Positions 16,250 through 24,571 are shown, counted from the stretch's first letter. The stretch: 64,000 nt of DNA from Microtetraspora glauca (GCA_001570385.1 BBYL01000014.1:186001-250000), one strand, 5' to 3'. The notes: generated from the sequence alone by a model not told the origin. Numbers and translations: made by a program.

Positions 16250-17071
16250 ATGCTGCGTGTCATGGCCGTCGACGACGAGGCGTCCGCCTTGTCCGAGCTC
16301 GCCTATCTCCTACGCCAGAACGAGCGGATCGAGCACGTCACCACCGCCCGGGACGGGCTGAGCGCGCTCCACACGATCGTGTCGATGATGGGCGCCGGTG
16401 AGCGCCTCGACGGCGCCTTCCTCGACATCCGGCTGCCCGGTCTGGACGGTCTCGAACTGGCCAGGGTGATCGCCGGATTCCCCAGCCGTCCCCGGCTGGT
16501 CTTCGTCACCGCCCACGACTGCGCGGTCCGGGCCTTCGAACTGGAGGCCGTCGACTACGTTCTCAAGCCGGTGCGCGCCGACCGGTTGGCGGAGGCCGTA
16601 CGACGGCTCTCCTGCGCGGTCGCGGCGGCGGCCGCCGAGGAGGAGGAGGACGACACCGACGTCATCCCGGTCGAGCTGGCCGGCCGCACCAAGTTCGTCC
16701 AGCGGCAGGCCGTCTGGTACGCCGAGGCCCACGGCGACTACGTACGCCTGCACACGGTGGACGGGGCCTACCTCGTGCGGATGCCCCTCGCCGCGCTCGA
16801 ACGCCGCTGGGGCGGCTCGGGGTTCCTCCGCGCGCACCGCAGCACGCTCGTCAACACCCGCCACGTGAGCGAACTGCGCTTTGACGCGGGGCGGATGGTG
16901 CTCCAGGTCGGGACGGAGGCGCTGCCGGTCAGCAGGCGGCACGCCCGGCAGGTTCGCGACCAGCTCGTCCGGCGCCTGCGGGTGACCGGTCCGTCGGCCG
17001 GCCCGTCTGTCGGTCCCGCGGCCGGCCCGTCTGTCGGTCCCGCGGCCGGCCCGCCGGTCGGCGCGATGTGA
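16250..17071 (+). CDS. LytTR-family response regulator
   Basis: 273-residue two-domain regulator. Residues 1-120 are a CheY receiver with acidic pocket DDE (8-10), phospho-acceptor Asp59 in FLDIRLPG, Thr in FVTAHD and Lys in YVLKPV. A Glu/Asp linker leads to a LytTR DNA-binding domain (about 150-250: WYAEAHGDYVRLHT, FLRAHRSTLVNTRHV). The C-terminal 25 residues are a Gly-Pro-Ser-Val-Gly-Pro-Ala-Ala repeat encoded by a duplicated 24-base unit. No histidine kinase gene is adjacent, so it is an orphan here. ATG at 16250 is chosen because the receiver begins there. Confidence 0.88.
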   Translation: MLRVMAVDDEASALSELAYLLRQNERIEHVTTARDGLSALHTIVSMMGAGERLDGAFLDIRLPGLDGLELARVIAGFPSRPRLVFVTAHDCAVRAFELEAVDYVLKPVRADRLAEAVRRLSCAVAAAAAEEEEDDTDVIPVELAGRTKFVQRQAVWYAEAHGDYVRLHTVDGAYLVRMPLAALERRWGGSGFLRAHRSTLVNTRHVSELRFDAGRMVLQVGTEALPVSRRHARQVRDQLVRRLRVTGPSAGPSVGPAAGPSVGPAAGPPVGAM

Positions 17072-17315
17072 CAGGGGAGGCCCGACGGCGGGGCGAGGGG
17101 TCCGACCGTTCGTCGCGTCCTACCGGCCGCCGGTCCGGACGGGTCCGCGCGCGCGTCGCGAAACACCGACCGCTCGTCCGAAGTCCGGTCGCGGGTACGG
17201 CCCGCCACCGTAATCTCTCCGTCATTGCAAGGCCACGCCGCGTAGCTGAAGAAGTTCGTGACCATGCCGCGCGGATGCCAGGCGGGCCCTCACTGGGGAT
17301 GGGGCCGATTGGGAA

Positions 17316-17364
17316 ATATCCGGCAGACGGTGAATTGCCGAGTGAGGCGATGTCTGCCGGATAT
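17316..17364. repeat. Perfect 13-base inverted repeat
   Basis: ATATCCGGCAGAC (17316-17328) and GTCTGCCGGATAT (17352-17364) are exact reverse complements around a 23-base centre. The arms end AT-rich, unlike the GC-rich terminators nearby. It could be a regulator-binding site or an RNA structure. It is not next to any gene start. Confidence 0.7.
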
Positions 17365-17476
17365 GACCTGTCACGGGATCCGCGAAAGCGGTCCGGCCAT
17401 CGGGGGCGCCGGACCGCGAGCGGGCCCTCCGTCGTCCACCACCGTTCACCGACGTCCGGCGCCGCCCGGCGCGTAA

Positions 17477-17602
17477 GCGGGCACGGCGTAACGGGCACGG
17501 CGTAACGGGCACGGCGTAACGGGCACGGCGTAACGGGCACGGCGTAACGGGCACGGCGTAACGGGCACGGCGTAACGGGCATGGCTTGACGGGCACGGTG
17601 CC
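17477..17602. repeat. 14-base tandem repeat array (about 9 copies)
   Basis: The unit ACGGGCACGGCGTA occurs six times exactly at 17491-17574, preceded by one copy with a single change (17477-17490) and followed by two degraded copies (17575-17602). It lies just downstream of the leftward nfo stop. Degradation at the edges fits slippage growth of a minisatellite. Confidence 0.9.
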
Positions 17603-17626
17603 GAGGGACGGCCTCGGCGACGCGGG

Positions 17627-18463
17627 TCAGTCGCGCAGCTTCTTCAGGAGCGCGATGTTCTCCCGGTCCTGGTCGACCTTGCCCGGCGTCTCGATGCAGA
17701 GCGGCACTCCGGCGGTCGCGGGGTGGCGCATGATCTCGGCGAACGGCTCCGCGCCGATGTGACCGGCGCCGATGTTCTCGTGGCGGTCCTTCTTGGAACC
17801 GCACACGTCCTTCGAGTCGTTCGCGTGGATCAGCTTGAGCCGTCCGGGGGCGACCTGGTGCAGCGCGTCGAACGTCGCCCCCACCCCGCCCGGAGCGGCC
17901 AGGTCGTGCCCGGCGGCGAAGGCGTGACAGGTGTCCAGGCAGACGCCCACCTTCGGATGGTGATCCAGCGCGTCGAGGTAGGGGCCGAGGTCCTGCACGG
18001 TCGCGCAGAGCATCTGCCCCTGCCCCGCCATCGGCTCGAGCAGCAGATCGGGGCCGCCTTCGGGGATCTCGTCCAGCAGCGGGAGCAGGTGCTCGCGCAC
18101 CTGGCGCAAGGCGTCGTCCCTGGGCTGGCTGACGGCGGAGCCGGTGTGCATCACCACGCCGAGAGCGCCGATCTCGGCGCCGCGCCGGAGCGTGTGCCTG
18201 ATCACCGCCACGGAGTTGGTCAGGGTCGCCGCGGTGGGCGAACCGAAGTTCACGAGGTAAGGGGAGTGCGCGAAGACCGGCAGCTCTGACGCGGCGAGTT
18301 TCGCGTCCTCGATCGGGTCGCCGTCATTGAGCGCCCAGGTCCGGGGGTTGGTGACGAAGACCTGGATGATCTCGGCGCCGACGTCGGCCGCATGGCGCAG
18401 TCCGCCGGTGGCCAGACCGCCCGTGACGGAAACGTGCGCGCCAATCGCATTTCTAGGGGTCAT
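17627..18463 (-). CDS. nfo: Endonuclease IV (AP endonuclease)
   Basis: 278-residue AP endonuclease family 2 enzyme that incises DNA at abasic sites in base-excision repair. The TIM-barrel metal ligands are visible in IGAHVSVTGG, FAHSPYLVNFGS, VMHTGSA, LLLEPMAGQG, VCLDTCHAFAAGHD, LIHANDSKD, RHENIGAGHIG and LCIETPG. Length matches the family. It is divergent from uraD across a 120-base gap. A 14-base tandem array begins about 25 bases after its stop. Confidence 0.95.
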   Translation of the reverse strand: MTPRNAIGAHVSVTGGLATGGLRHAADVGAEIIQVFVTNPRTWALNDGDPIEDAKLAASELPVFAHSPYLVNFGSPTAATLTNSVAVIRHTLRRGAEIGALGVVMHTGSAVSQPRDDALRQVREHLLPLLDEIPEGGPDLLLEPMAGQGQMLCATVQDLGPYLDALDHHPKVGVCLDTCHAFAAGHDLAAPGGVGATFDALHQVAPGRLKLIHANDSKDVCGSKKDRHENIGAGHIGAEPFAEIMRHPATAGVPLCIETPGKVDQDRENIALLKKLRD

Positions 18464-18585
18464 GATGAATCCAGCCTAGTGTCCGCGCCTTTGTGGCAAC
18501 GTACAAACCCCGGCTGGGACACGACCGGACAGTTGTGTGTTCGCGCTGCTAGACCCGGCCCTCGGCCGCGATGTTGACTGCTGGC

Positions 18586-19074
18586 ATGCGAGAACTCAGC
18601 CAGGAGGAGCTGCGCTCCTGCTGCGCGTCCACGACCTGGACGGCCGCGGTCGCGGCGCGGCAGCCGTACGCGGACCTCGCCGCGCTGACGGCGGCGGGCG
18701 AGGAGGCGATCGCGGCGCTGGACTGGCCCGACGTGGAGGAGGCACTCGCGGCGCATCCCCGGATAGGGGAGCGGGACGTCGCCGGACGGGCGGCAGATGG
18801 CGAGCGCGAGGCGCGGTGGTCCCGGACCGAGCAGTCCGGTACGGCCGGTGCGGCCCAGACCGTGCTCGACGCCATCGCCAGGGGAAACGCGGTCTATGAG
18901 GAACGGTTCGGCCACGTCTACCTGGTACGCGCCACGGGCAGGAGCGCCGAGGAGATGCTCGGGCTGCTGCTGGCCCGGCTCGCGAACGACGAGGAGACCG
19001 AACGGACGATCGTCCGCGCCGAACTCGCCGAGATCGTGCGGCTGCGCCTGGAGAAGGCGGTGACCGGCCGGTGA
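18586..19074 (+). CDS. uraD: OHCU decarboxylase
   Basis: 162-residue enzyme (167 from an alternative in-frame ATG at 18571) that decarboxylates 2-oxo-4-hydroxy-4-carboxy-5-ureidoimidazoline to S-allantoin. Family features are the catalytic-His segment AHPRIGERD, WSRTEQSG, GNAVYEERFGHVYLVRATGRS and LARLANDEETERTIVRAELAEIV near the C-terminus (split by spacing). It is the first gene of the purine-catabolism operon, and its stop overlaps the start of uraH (GTGA, 19071-19074). No strong SD is visible, so the first transcript may be leaderless or nearly so. Confidence 0.93.
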   Translation: MRELSQEELRSCCASTTWTAAVAARQPYADLAALTAAGEEAIAALDWPDVEEALAAHPRIGERDVAGRAADGEREARWSRTEQSGTAGAAQTVLDAIARGNAVYEERFGHVYLVRATGRSAEEMLGLLLARLANDEETERTIVRAELAEIVRLRLEKAVTGR

Positions 19075-19418
19075 GCCTCTCCACCCACGTGCTCGACACG
19101 GCCAAGGGGCTGCCCGCGGCCGGTGTGCTCGTCCGGCTCTCGCGGATGACCGTGCACGGCTTCCTCGCCGCGGCCGAGGGCCGTACGGACGAGGACGGCC
19201 GGATCCGGGAGTGGTCGCCGGTGAGCGCGGAGTGGGTCGAGGGCGTGGACCCGCGTCCCGGCACCTACCGCCTGGTCTTCCACACGGGGGAGTACCTCGG
19301 GAGGGACGCCTTCTTCCCCGAGGTCAGCGTCGTCTTCAGGATCCGGGAGCCCGGCGGCCACTGCCATGTGCCGCTGCTGCTCAGCCCGTTCGCCTACTCG
19401 ACCTACCGCGGGAGCTGA
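19071..19418 (+). CDS. uraH: 5-hydroxyisourate hydrolase
   Basis: 115-residue transthyretin-like hydrolase that opens 5-hydroxyisourate to OHCU. It has the N-terminal signature LSTHVLDTAKGLPAAGV and the C-terminal YSTYRGS that distinguishes HIU hydrolase from transthyretin. Catalytic His and Arg are in STHVLD and the central GTYRLVFHTGEY region, with HCHVPLLLSP near the end. The GTG start overlaps the uraD stop, and urate oxidase starts right after its own stop, so the three uricolytic enzymes are made as a coupled set. Confidence 0.95.
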   Translation: MSLSTHVLDTAKGLPAAGVLVRLSRMTVHGFLAAAEGRTDEDGRIREWSPVSAEWVEGVDPRPGTYRLVFHTGEYLGRDAFFPEVSVVFRIREPGGHCHVPLLLSPFAYSTYRGS

Positions 19419-19419
19419 T

Positions 19420-20307
19420 GTGATCATCTTGGGGCCCAACCGGTACGGCAAGGCCGAGACCAGGGTGGTCAGGGTCACCCGGCACGGCGACGTCCACCAC
19501 ATCAAGGATCTCAACGTCAGCACGTCGCTGTCCGGTGAGATGGCCGACGTGCACCTGACCGGCGACAACTCGGCCGTGCTCACCACGGACGCGCAGAAGA
19601 ACACGGTGTTCGCGTTCGCCAGGAAACACGGCGTCGGCGCGGTCGAGGACTTCGCCCTGCTGCTCGCCCGGCACTTCGTGGACTCGCGGCCGACCATCCA
19701 CCGGGCGCGGGTCGCGATCGAGGAGTACGCCTGGGAGCGGAACGCCGGATCCGGGCACTCCTTCGTGCGCTCCGGCAGGGAGGTGCGCACCTGCGTCGCC
19801 CACTACGACGGGTCGGCCGCCTGGATGGTGTGCGGACTGCGCGACCTGGTCGTGCTGAACACCACGAACTCCGAGTTCTGGGGGTTCGTGAAGGACGAGT
19901 ACACGACCCTGCCGGAGACCCGTGACCGGATCCTGGCCACGGCGGTCGAGGCGTCCTGGCGGCATTCCGCGGTGAGTTCCGCCGACCCGGACGAGGACGG
20001 CGCGAAGAACTGGGACAAGTCGTACGAATCGGTTCGGCAGGCCCTGCTGACGGCCTTCGCCGGGACCTACAGCCTCTCCCTCCAGCAGACGTTGTACGCC
20101 ATGGGGGCCCGGGTGCTCGCCGACTGCCCCGAGATCTGCGAGGTACGGCTGGCGCTGCCGAACAGGCACCACTTCCTGGTGGATCTCGCGCCCTTCGGGC
20201 TGGACAACCCGGACGAGGTGTACCTCGCCGCCGACCGGCCGTACGGGCTGATCGAGGGGACGGTCCTGCGCGACGACGCGCCCGCCGCCGGACCGGCCTG
20301 GGAGTGA
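19420..20307 (+). CDS. Urate oxidase (uricase)
   Basis: 295-residue cofactor-free urate oxidase producing 5-hydroxyisourate and H2O2. Hallmarks are GPNRYGKAETRVVRV (containing the catalytic Lys), VLTTDAQKNTVFAFARKHG (with the catalytic Thr) , HSFVRSG, LVVLNTTNSEFWGFVKDEYTTLPET and LPNRHHFLVDL. The start is a GTG at 19420 with GGGAG upstream; longer open frame before it is a shadow of uraH. It overlaps or abuts genes on both sides. No catalase is adjacent to handle the peroxide. Confidence 0.94.
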   Translation: MIILGPNRYGKAETRVVRVTRHGDVHHIKDLNVSTSLSGEMADVHLTGDNSAVLTTDAQKNTVFAFARKHGVGAVEDFALLLARHFVDSRPTIHRARVAIEEYAWERNAGSGHSFVRSGREVRTCVAHYDGSAAWMVCGLRDLVVLNTTNSEFWGFVKDEYTTLPETRDRILATAVEASWRHSAVSSADPDEDGAKNWDKSYESVRQALLTAFAGTYSLSLQQTLYAMGARVLADCPEICEVRLALPNRHHFLVDLAPFGLDNPDEVYLAADRPYGLIEGTVLRDDAPAAGPAWE

Positions 20308-20312
20308 CGACG

Positions 20313-21215
20313 ATGGACTTCCTGCGCCCCGGCACCTGGGAGGAGGCCCTGGCGATGAAGGCCGCGAGGCCGGACGCCACGCCGATCCAGGGCGGCACGG
20401 ACGTGATGGTCGAGATCAACCTCGACAAGGGGCGCCCGGCGGCCCTCCTCGACCTGAACCCCGTCGCCGAGCTGGCCGAGTGGTCCTGGACGGGGGACGG
20501 CGCGCCGATGCTGCGCGTGGGAGCGGGGGTGACGTACGCGCGGCTGATCGCGGAGCTGGGCGGGTGGCTGCCGGGGCTCGCGCAGGCGTCCCGGACCGTG
20601 GGATCGCCGCAGATCCGCAACCGGGGAACGGTCGCGGGCAACCTGGGGGCGGCCTCGCCCGCCGGGGACGGCCACCCGCCGCTCCTCGCGTCCGGAGCGC
20701 TGGTCGAGGCCGCGTCGGTGCGCGGCACGCGGCTGATCCCGATCGCGGAGTTCTACCTCGGGGTGAAACGCAACGCGCTGGAGGACGACGAGCTGATCCG
20801 CGCGGTCCACGTCCCTCCGGCCGCCGGCCCGCAGTACTTCTCCAAGATCGGTACCAGGAACGCGATGGTGATCGCGGTGTGCTCCTTCGCCATCGCCCTG
20901 CGTCCGGAGGAGCGGCGCGCGGGCACCGGGATCGGCTCCGCCGCCCCCACGCCCCGCCGGGCGTACGCGGCCGAGGAGTTCCTGGCGGGGGAGCTCGACT
21001 GGGACGGCCGCGGGCCGCTCGACCCCGCGCTCGCCCGCAGGTTCGGCGAGCTGGTCGCCGAGGCCGCGTCGCCCATCGACGACGTGCGCGGCCGGGCGGC
21101 CTACCGGCGGCACGCGCTGGGTGTCATGGCCCGACGGGCGCTCGGCTGGGCCTGGACCGACCACACGGCGGGCCCGGCCGGCCGGGCGCCCGAAAGGAGC
21201 GGTGACAGCGGATGA
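20313..21215 (+). CDS. Xanthine dehydrogenase FAD-binding subunit
   Basis: 300-residue FAD subunit of the molybdenum hydroxylase family. The FAD-binding motifs are PIQGGTDVMVEIN and the TVGSPQIRNRGTVAGNLGAASPAGD block; a CO-dehydrogenase C-terminal-like domain follows (SKIGTRNAMVIAV, GSAAPTPRRAYAAEEFL). A GTG at 20304 overlaps the uricase stop, but the ATG at 20313 is better spaced from GGGAG. It ends in an ATGA that opens a 24-codon ORF leading to the iron-sulfur subunit. The large molybdopterin subunit is not in this cluster. Confidence 0.88.
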   Translation: MDFLRPGTWEEALAMKAARPDATPIQGGTDVMVEINLDKGRPAALLDLNPVAELAEWSWTGDGAPMLRVGAGVTYARLIAELGGWLPGLAQASRTVGSPQIRNRGTVAGNLGAASPAGDGHPPLLASGALVEAASVRGTRLIPIAEFYLGVKRNALEDDELIRAVHVPPAAGPQYFSKIGTRNAMVIAVCSFAIALRPEERRAGTGIGSAAPTPRRAYAAEEFLAGELDWDGRGPLDPALARRFGELVAEAASPIDDVRGRAAYRRHALGVMARRALGWAWTDHTAGPAGRAPERSGDSG

Positions 21216-21276
21216 TCCCCGACGCCTCCCGGCCAGACGGCCGGGTCTTCTCGTGGCGCCTTCCGATGGAGGTCCG

Positions 21277-21843
21277 ATGCGGGTGAACGTCTCCGTCAAC
21301 GGCGAACGGATGTCCGCCGACGACGTCTGGGAGGGTGAGAGCCTGCTGTACGTCCTGCGCGAGCGGCTGGGGCTGCCCGGCGCGAAGAACGCCTGCGAGC
21401 AGGGCGAATGCGGGTCGTGCACGGTCTACCTCGATGGAGTCACGGTGTGCGCGTGCCTGGTGGCCGCCGGGCAGGCCGAAGGCCGTGAGGTGATCACTGT
21501 GGAGGGGCTCTCCTCCGGAGGCGGTACGCGGAGCGAGGACGTCTCCGCCGAGGGGGAGCCCGCGGACGGCGGGCTCGACGAGGTGCAGCGCTGCTTCGTC
21601 GAGGCGGGAGCCGTACAGTGCGGGTTCTGTACGCCGGGGCTCGTCGTGCAGGCGCACTCCCTGATCGCGGGCGCGTCCGGAGTGCCGGCGGACGCCGAGA
21701 TCCGCGAGGCCCTGGCCGGCAACCTGTGCCGGTGCACGGGATACGAGAAGATCCTCGACGCCGTGCGCCTGGCCGCCGCCCGCGCGTGCGCCGCACGGGA
21801 CACGCCGCTCGTCCCGCCACAGCAGGGAGCCTCCGATGACTGA
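21277..21843 (+). CDS. Xanthine dehydrogenase [2Fe-2S] subunit
   Basis: 188-residue small subunit with two [2Fe-2S] clusters. The plant-type ferredoxin ligands are in NACEQGECGSCTVYLDG and VTVCACL; the second cluster ligands are in VQCGFCTPGLVVQAHSL and GNLCRCTGYEKILDAV. All eight expected Cys are present. ATG at 21277 has GGAGG 4-5 bases upstream. An in-frame GTG at 21202 also follows AAAGGAG but too closely. The central linker (about 75-100) is longer and more Gly/Ser-rich than usual. Its end overlaps the deaminase start by 8 bases. Confidence 0.92.
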   Translation: MRVNVSVNGERMSADDVWEGESLLYVLRERLGLPGAKNACEQGECGSCTVYLDGVTVCACLVAAGQAEGREVITVEGLSSGGGTRSEDVSAEGEPADGGLDEVQRCFVEAGAVQCGFCTPGLVVQAHSLIAGASGVPADAEIREALAGNLCRCTGYEKILDAVRLAAARACAARDTPLVPPQQGASDD

Positions 21844-23248
21844 TCGGCCACTCCGGCGCGTGATCATCGAGAACGCGTACATCGTCCCGGTGGCCGGTGC
21901 GGAGATCCCGTCCGGACATGTCGTGATCGAGGGGGATCGCATCGTCGCGGTCGGCCCCGGCCCCGCGGACGCGGTGCTCGACGGCGTGACCGATGGCGGA
22001 TCCGGCGGCGGCGACAGCGAGCGGATCGACGGGAGCGGGTGCCTGGCGACGCCCGGCCTGGTCAACACCCATCACCACCTCTATCAGTGGGCCGCGCAGG
22101 GAGTCACCCCCGACGGGACGCTGTTCGAGTGGCTGGTCGCGAGCTATCCGCTGTGGGCCGGGATGGACGCCGAGGTGGTGCATGGGGCCGCGACGGCGGG
22201 GCTCGCCTGGCTGGCCATGTCGGGATGCACCACCACGACCGACCACCACTACGTCTTCCCCAAGGGGCGCGGAGACCTGTTCGACGCGGAGATCGAAGCG
22301 GCCCGGCGGATCGGCGTGCGGTTCCACCCCTGCCGGGGGTCGATGGACCGTGGGCGGTCCAAGGGGGGCCTGCCCCCGGACGAGGTCGTGGAGGAGCCCG
22401 ACGACATCCTCGCCGCCACCGAGGAGGCGATCCGGAAATATCATGACCCGTCGTTCGGGTCGATGCTCCGGGTCGCGGTCGCCCCCTGCTCGCCCTTCTC
22501 GGTGAGCGGCGAGCTGATGGTGCGGTCCGCCGAGCTCGCCCGCTCCCACGGCGTACGGTTGCACACGCACATCGCCGAGACCCAGGACGAGGACCACCAC
22601 TGCGTGGAGCAGTTCGGCGTCCTCCCCGTGGAGTACCTCGACCGGCTCGGCTGGCTGGGTCCCGACGTGTGGCTGGCCCACGCCGTCCACCTGACCGACA
22701 AGGACGTCCAGAGGTTCGCCGAGACCGGGACGGGGACCGCACACTGCCCGTCGTCGAACGGCCGCCTCGGTGCGGGCATCGCCCGGGTATGCGACCTGCT
22801 GCGCGCGGGAGCGCCCGTGGGCCTCGGTGTCGACGGCGCCGCCTCCAGCGAGATGACCACGCTGGCGGGTGAGATCCGGATGGCCATGCTCATGCAGCGT
22901 GCCCGGTACGGCCCGCGCGCCCTGACCGCCCGCCAAGCGCTTGAGCTGGCCACGCTGGGCGGCGCCCGCTGTCTCGGCCGTGAGGCGGAGATCGGGACGC
23001 TGGAGCCGGGCAAGCTGGCCGACGTCGCCCTGTGGCGGCTGGACGGCTTCTTTGCCGCGATCGACGATCCGGTGGTCGCGTTCGCGTACGGCCGGACGCC
23101 GCCGCTGGCCCGGCTGCTGGCGGGCGGCCGGACCCTGGTCGAGGACGGCGAGCTTCGCACGGTCTCCGGCGCGGAGGCGGCCCGGGCGGGCGCGGCGGCG
23201 CACCGCCGCCTGACGGGCGCGGCCCGATGGCCAGGCCGGTCGAGGTGA
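21836..23248 (+). CDS. 8-oxoguanine deaminase (amidohydrolase family)
   Basis: 470-residue zinc-dependent amidohydrolase of the TrzN/AtzB/8-oxoguanine deaminase group, converting 8-oxoguanine to urate, which fits the operon exactly. Metal ligands are NTHHHLYQWAAQG, the His in LHTHIAETQDEDHHCVEQFG, LAHAVHL and VGLGVDGAASSE. CTTTTDHHYVFP and FHPCRGSMD are group-typical blocks. The start ATG overlaps the iron-sulfur subunit stop. Guanine deaminase or another aminohydrolase is possible, but the context favours 8-oxoguanine. Confidence 0.85.
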   Translation: MTDRPLRRVIIENAYIVPVAGAEIPSGHVVIEGDRIVAVGPGPADAVLDGVTDGGSGGGDSERIDGSGCLATPGLVNTHHHLYQWAAQGVTPDGTLFEWLVASYPLWAGMDAEVVHGAATAGLAWLAMSGCTTTTDHHYVFPKGRGDLFDAEIEAARRIGVRFHPCRGSMDRGRSKGGLPPDEVVEEPDDILAATEEAIRKYHDPSFGSMLRVAVAPCSPFSVSGELMVRSAELARSHGVRLHTHIAETQDEDHHCVEQFGVLPVEYLDRLGWLGPDVWLAHAVHLTDKDVQRFAETGTGTAHCPSSNGRLGAGIARVCDLLRAGAPVGLGVDGAASSEMTTLAGEIRMAMLMQRARYGPRALTARQALELATLGGARCLGREAEIGTLEPGKLADVALWRLDGFFAAIDDPVVAFAYGRTPPLARLLAGGRTLVEDGELRTVSGAEAARAGAAAHRRLTGAARWPGRSR

Positions 23249-23305
23249 GGTACGGCGTTCGACGATGATGGTCGTCATCCGTTCGCCGAGCACCAGGGAG
23301 CAGCA

Positions 23306-24571
23306 ATGAGGGACCACGTCGTCATCGCGCCGGACAAGTTCAGGGGGTCGCTGGCCGCCGCGGACGTGGCCGCGCACCTGGCCGCCGGGCTGGGGGACGT
23401 GCCCGTCGTGTCGCTCCCGGTGGCCGACGGCGGTGACGGCACGGTGGACGCGGTCGTGGCGTGCGGTTTCACCCGGGTCGAGGTCGAGGTGACCGGTCCC
23501 ACCGGCCGTCCCGTCCGCGCGTCCTACGCCACCCGGGACGGCGTCGCGGTGATCGAGCTGGCCGAGGCGTCCGGCCTGCGGCTGCTGCCGGAGGGTCCCG
23601 CTCCTCTGACGGCCACGAGCTACGGGACCGGCGAGCTGATCGCCCATGCCGTACGGCACGGCGCCCGCAGGGTCGTGCTCGGGCTCGGCGGCAGCGCCTG
23701 CACCGACGGTGGCGCCGGCATGATCCAGGCCCTCGGCGCGCGCCTGCTCGACGGCGACGGCGGCGAGCTGCCTCCCGGCGGAGGCGCGCTCAGGAACCTG
23801 GCCACGATCGACGTCTCGGCGTTCGGCCTGGGCCACACGCACGAGCACGAGCAGAGCCACACGCACGAGCACGAGCACGAGCACGAGCAGGGGCACGGGC
23901 ACGGTCACGGTCATTCCGGCGGCGATCTCTCGGACGTGGAGTTCGTGGTCGCGAGCGACGTGGACAACCCCCTGCTCGGGCCGCACGGAGCGGCGGCCAT
24001 GTACGCCCCGCAGAAGGGGGCCGGTCCGCAGGACGTGGCGGTGCTGGAGGCCGGCCTGGCCCGGCTGGCCGCCGTCGCCGCGCACACCCACGGCGTCGTG
24101 GGAGCGGCCGAGCACGACGGTGTCGTACGGGCGATGGGCGTGGCCGGTCGGCCCGGAGCCGGAGCGGCCGGCGGCGTCGGCTTCGCCGCGATGGCCTTCC
24201 TGCACGCCGAGATCAGCCCCGGCATCGAGTACCTCCTCGGCCTGCTGGAGTTCGACCGGCACGTCGAGGGTGCGCGGCTGGTCATCACCGGCGAGGGATC
24301 GCTGGACGAGCAGTCCCTGCGCGGGAAGGCGCCGGTGGGCGTGGCCTCGGCGGCGGCCAAGCACGGGGTCCCGGTCGTCGCCGTGTGCGGCCGCCGGTCG
24401 ATCTCGGACGAGGAGCTCCACACGGCGGGCATCGCCGCCGCCTACGCCCTGACCGATCTCGAACCCGACGTCGAGCGGTGCGTCGCGGAGGCGGGGCCGT
24501 TGCTGGAGCGCCTGGCCGCGGCCATCGCCGCCGACCGGCTCTCCCCGTCCGCCGGCCGGAGCGATCACTAG
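23306..24571 (+). CDS. Glycerate kinase with His-rich insertion
   Basis: 421-residue glycerate kinase of the GlxK/GckA-type (glycerate 2-kinase family, usual length about 370-380). Family blocks are VIAPDKFRGSLAA, LPVADGGDGTVDA, ELAEASGLRLL, SYGTGELI, GLGGSACTDGGAGM, SDVDNPLLGPHGAA, YAPQKGA and GEGSLDEQSLRGK. Residues 177-203 are an insertion rich in HE, HT and HG dipeptides with 12 His in 27 residues, placed in a surface linker. SD is likely in GAGCAGCA-like sequence before the ATG. It sits between the deaminase and allantoinase, consistent with recycling glyoxylate carbon as 2- or 3-phosphoglycerate. Confidence 0.92.
   Translation: MRDHVVIAPDKFRGSLAAADVAAHLAAGLGDVPVVSLPVADGGDGTVDAVVACGFTRVEVEVTGPTGRPVRASYATRDGVAVIELAEASGLRLLPEGPAPLTATSYGTGELIAHAVRHGARRVVLGLGGSACTDGGAGMIQALGARLLDGDGGELPPGGGALRNLATIDVSAFGLGHTHEHEQSHTHEHEHEHEQGHGHGHGHSGGDLSDVEFVVASDVDNPLLGPHGAAAMYAPQKGAGPQDVAVLEAGLARLAAVAAHTHGVVGAAEHDGVVRAMGVAGRPGAGAAGGVGFAAMAFLHAEISPGIEYLLGLLEFDRHVEGARLVITGEGSLDEQSLRGKAPVGVASAAAKHGVPVVAVCGRRSISDEELHTAGIAAAYALTDLEPDVERCVAEAGPLLERLAAAIAADRLSPSAGRSDH

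Larger units (their letters stand above)
17072..17626. other. Intergenic region with large inverted repeat and minisatellite
   Basis: About 555 bases with no convincing gene. It holds the perfect 13-base inverted repeat at 17316-17364 and the 14-base tandem array at 17477-17602, described separately. A rightward frame spans most of it but runs into the repeat array and has no homologous look. Confidence 0.45.

Noticed and set aside
17068..17505. 145-codon rightward ORF after the LytTR gene
   Set aside because: It runs through the inverted repeat into the minisatellite, has no SD and shows no domain.
17477..17602. CRISPR-like repeat array
   Set aside because: Units are directly adjacent with no spacers, and no cas gene is present; it is a minisatellite.
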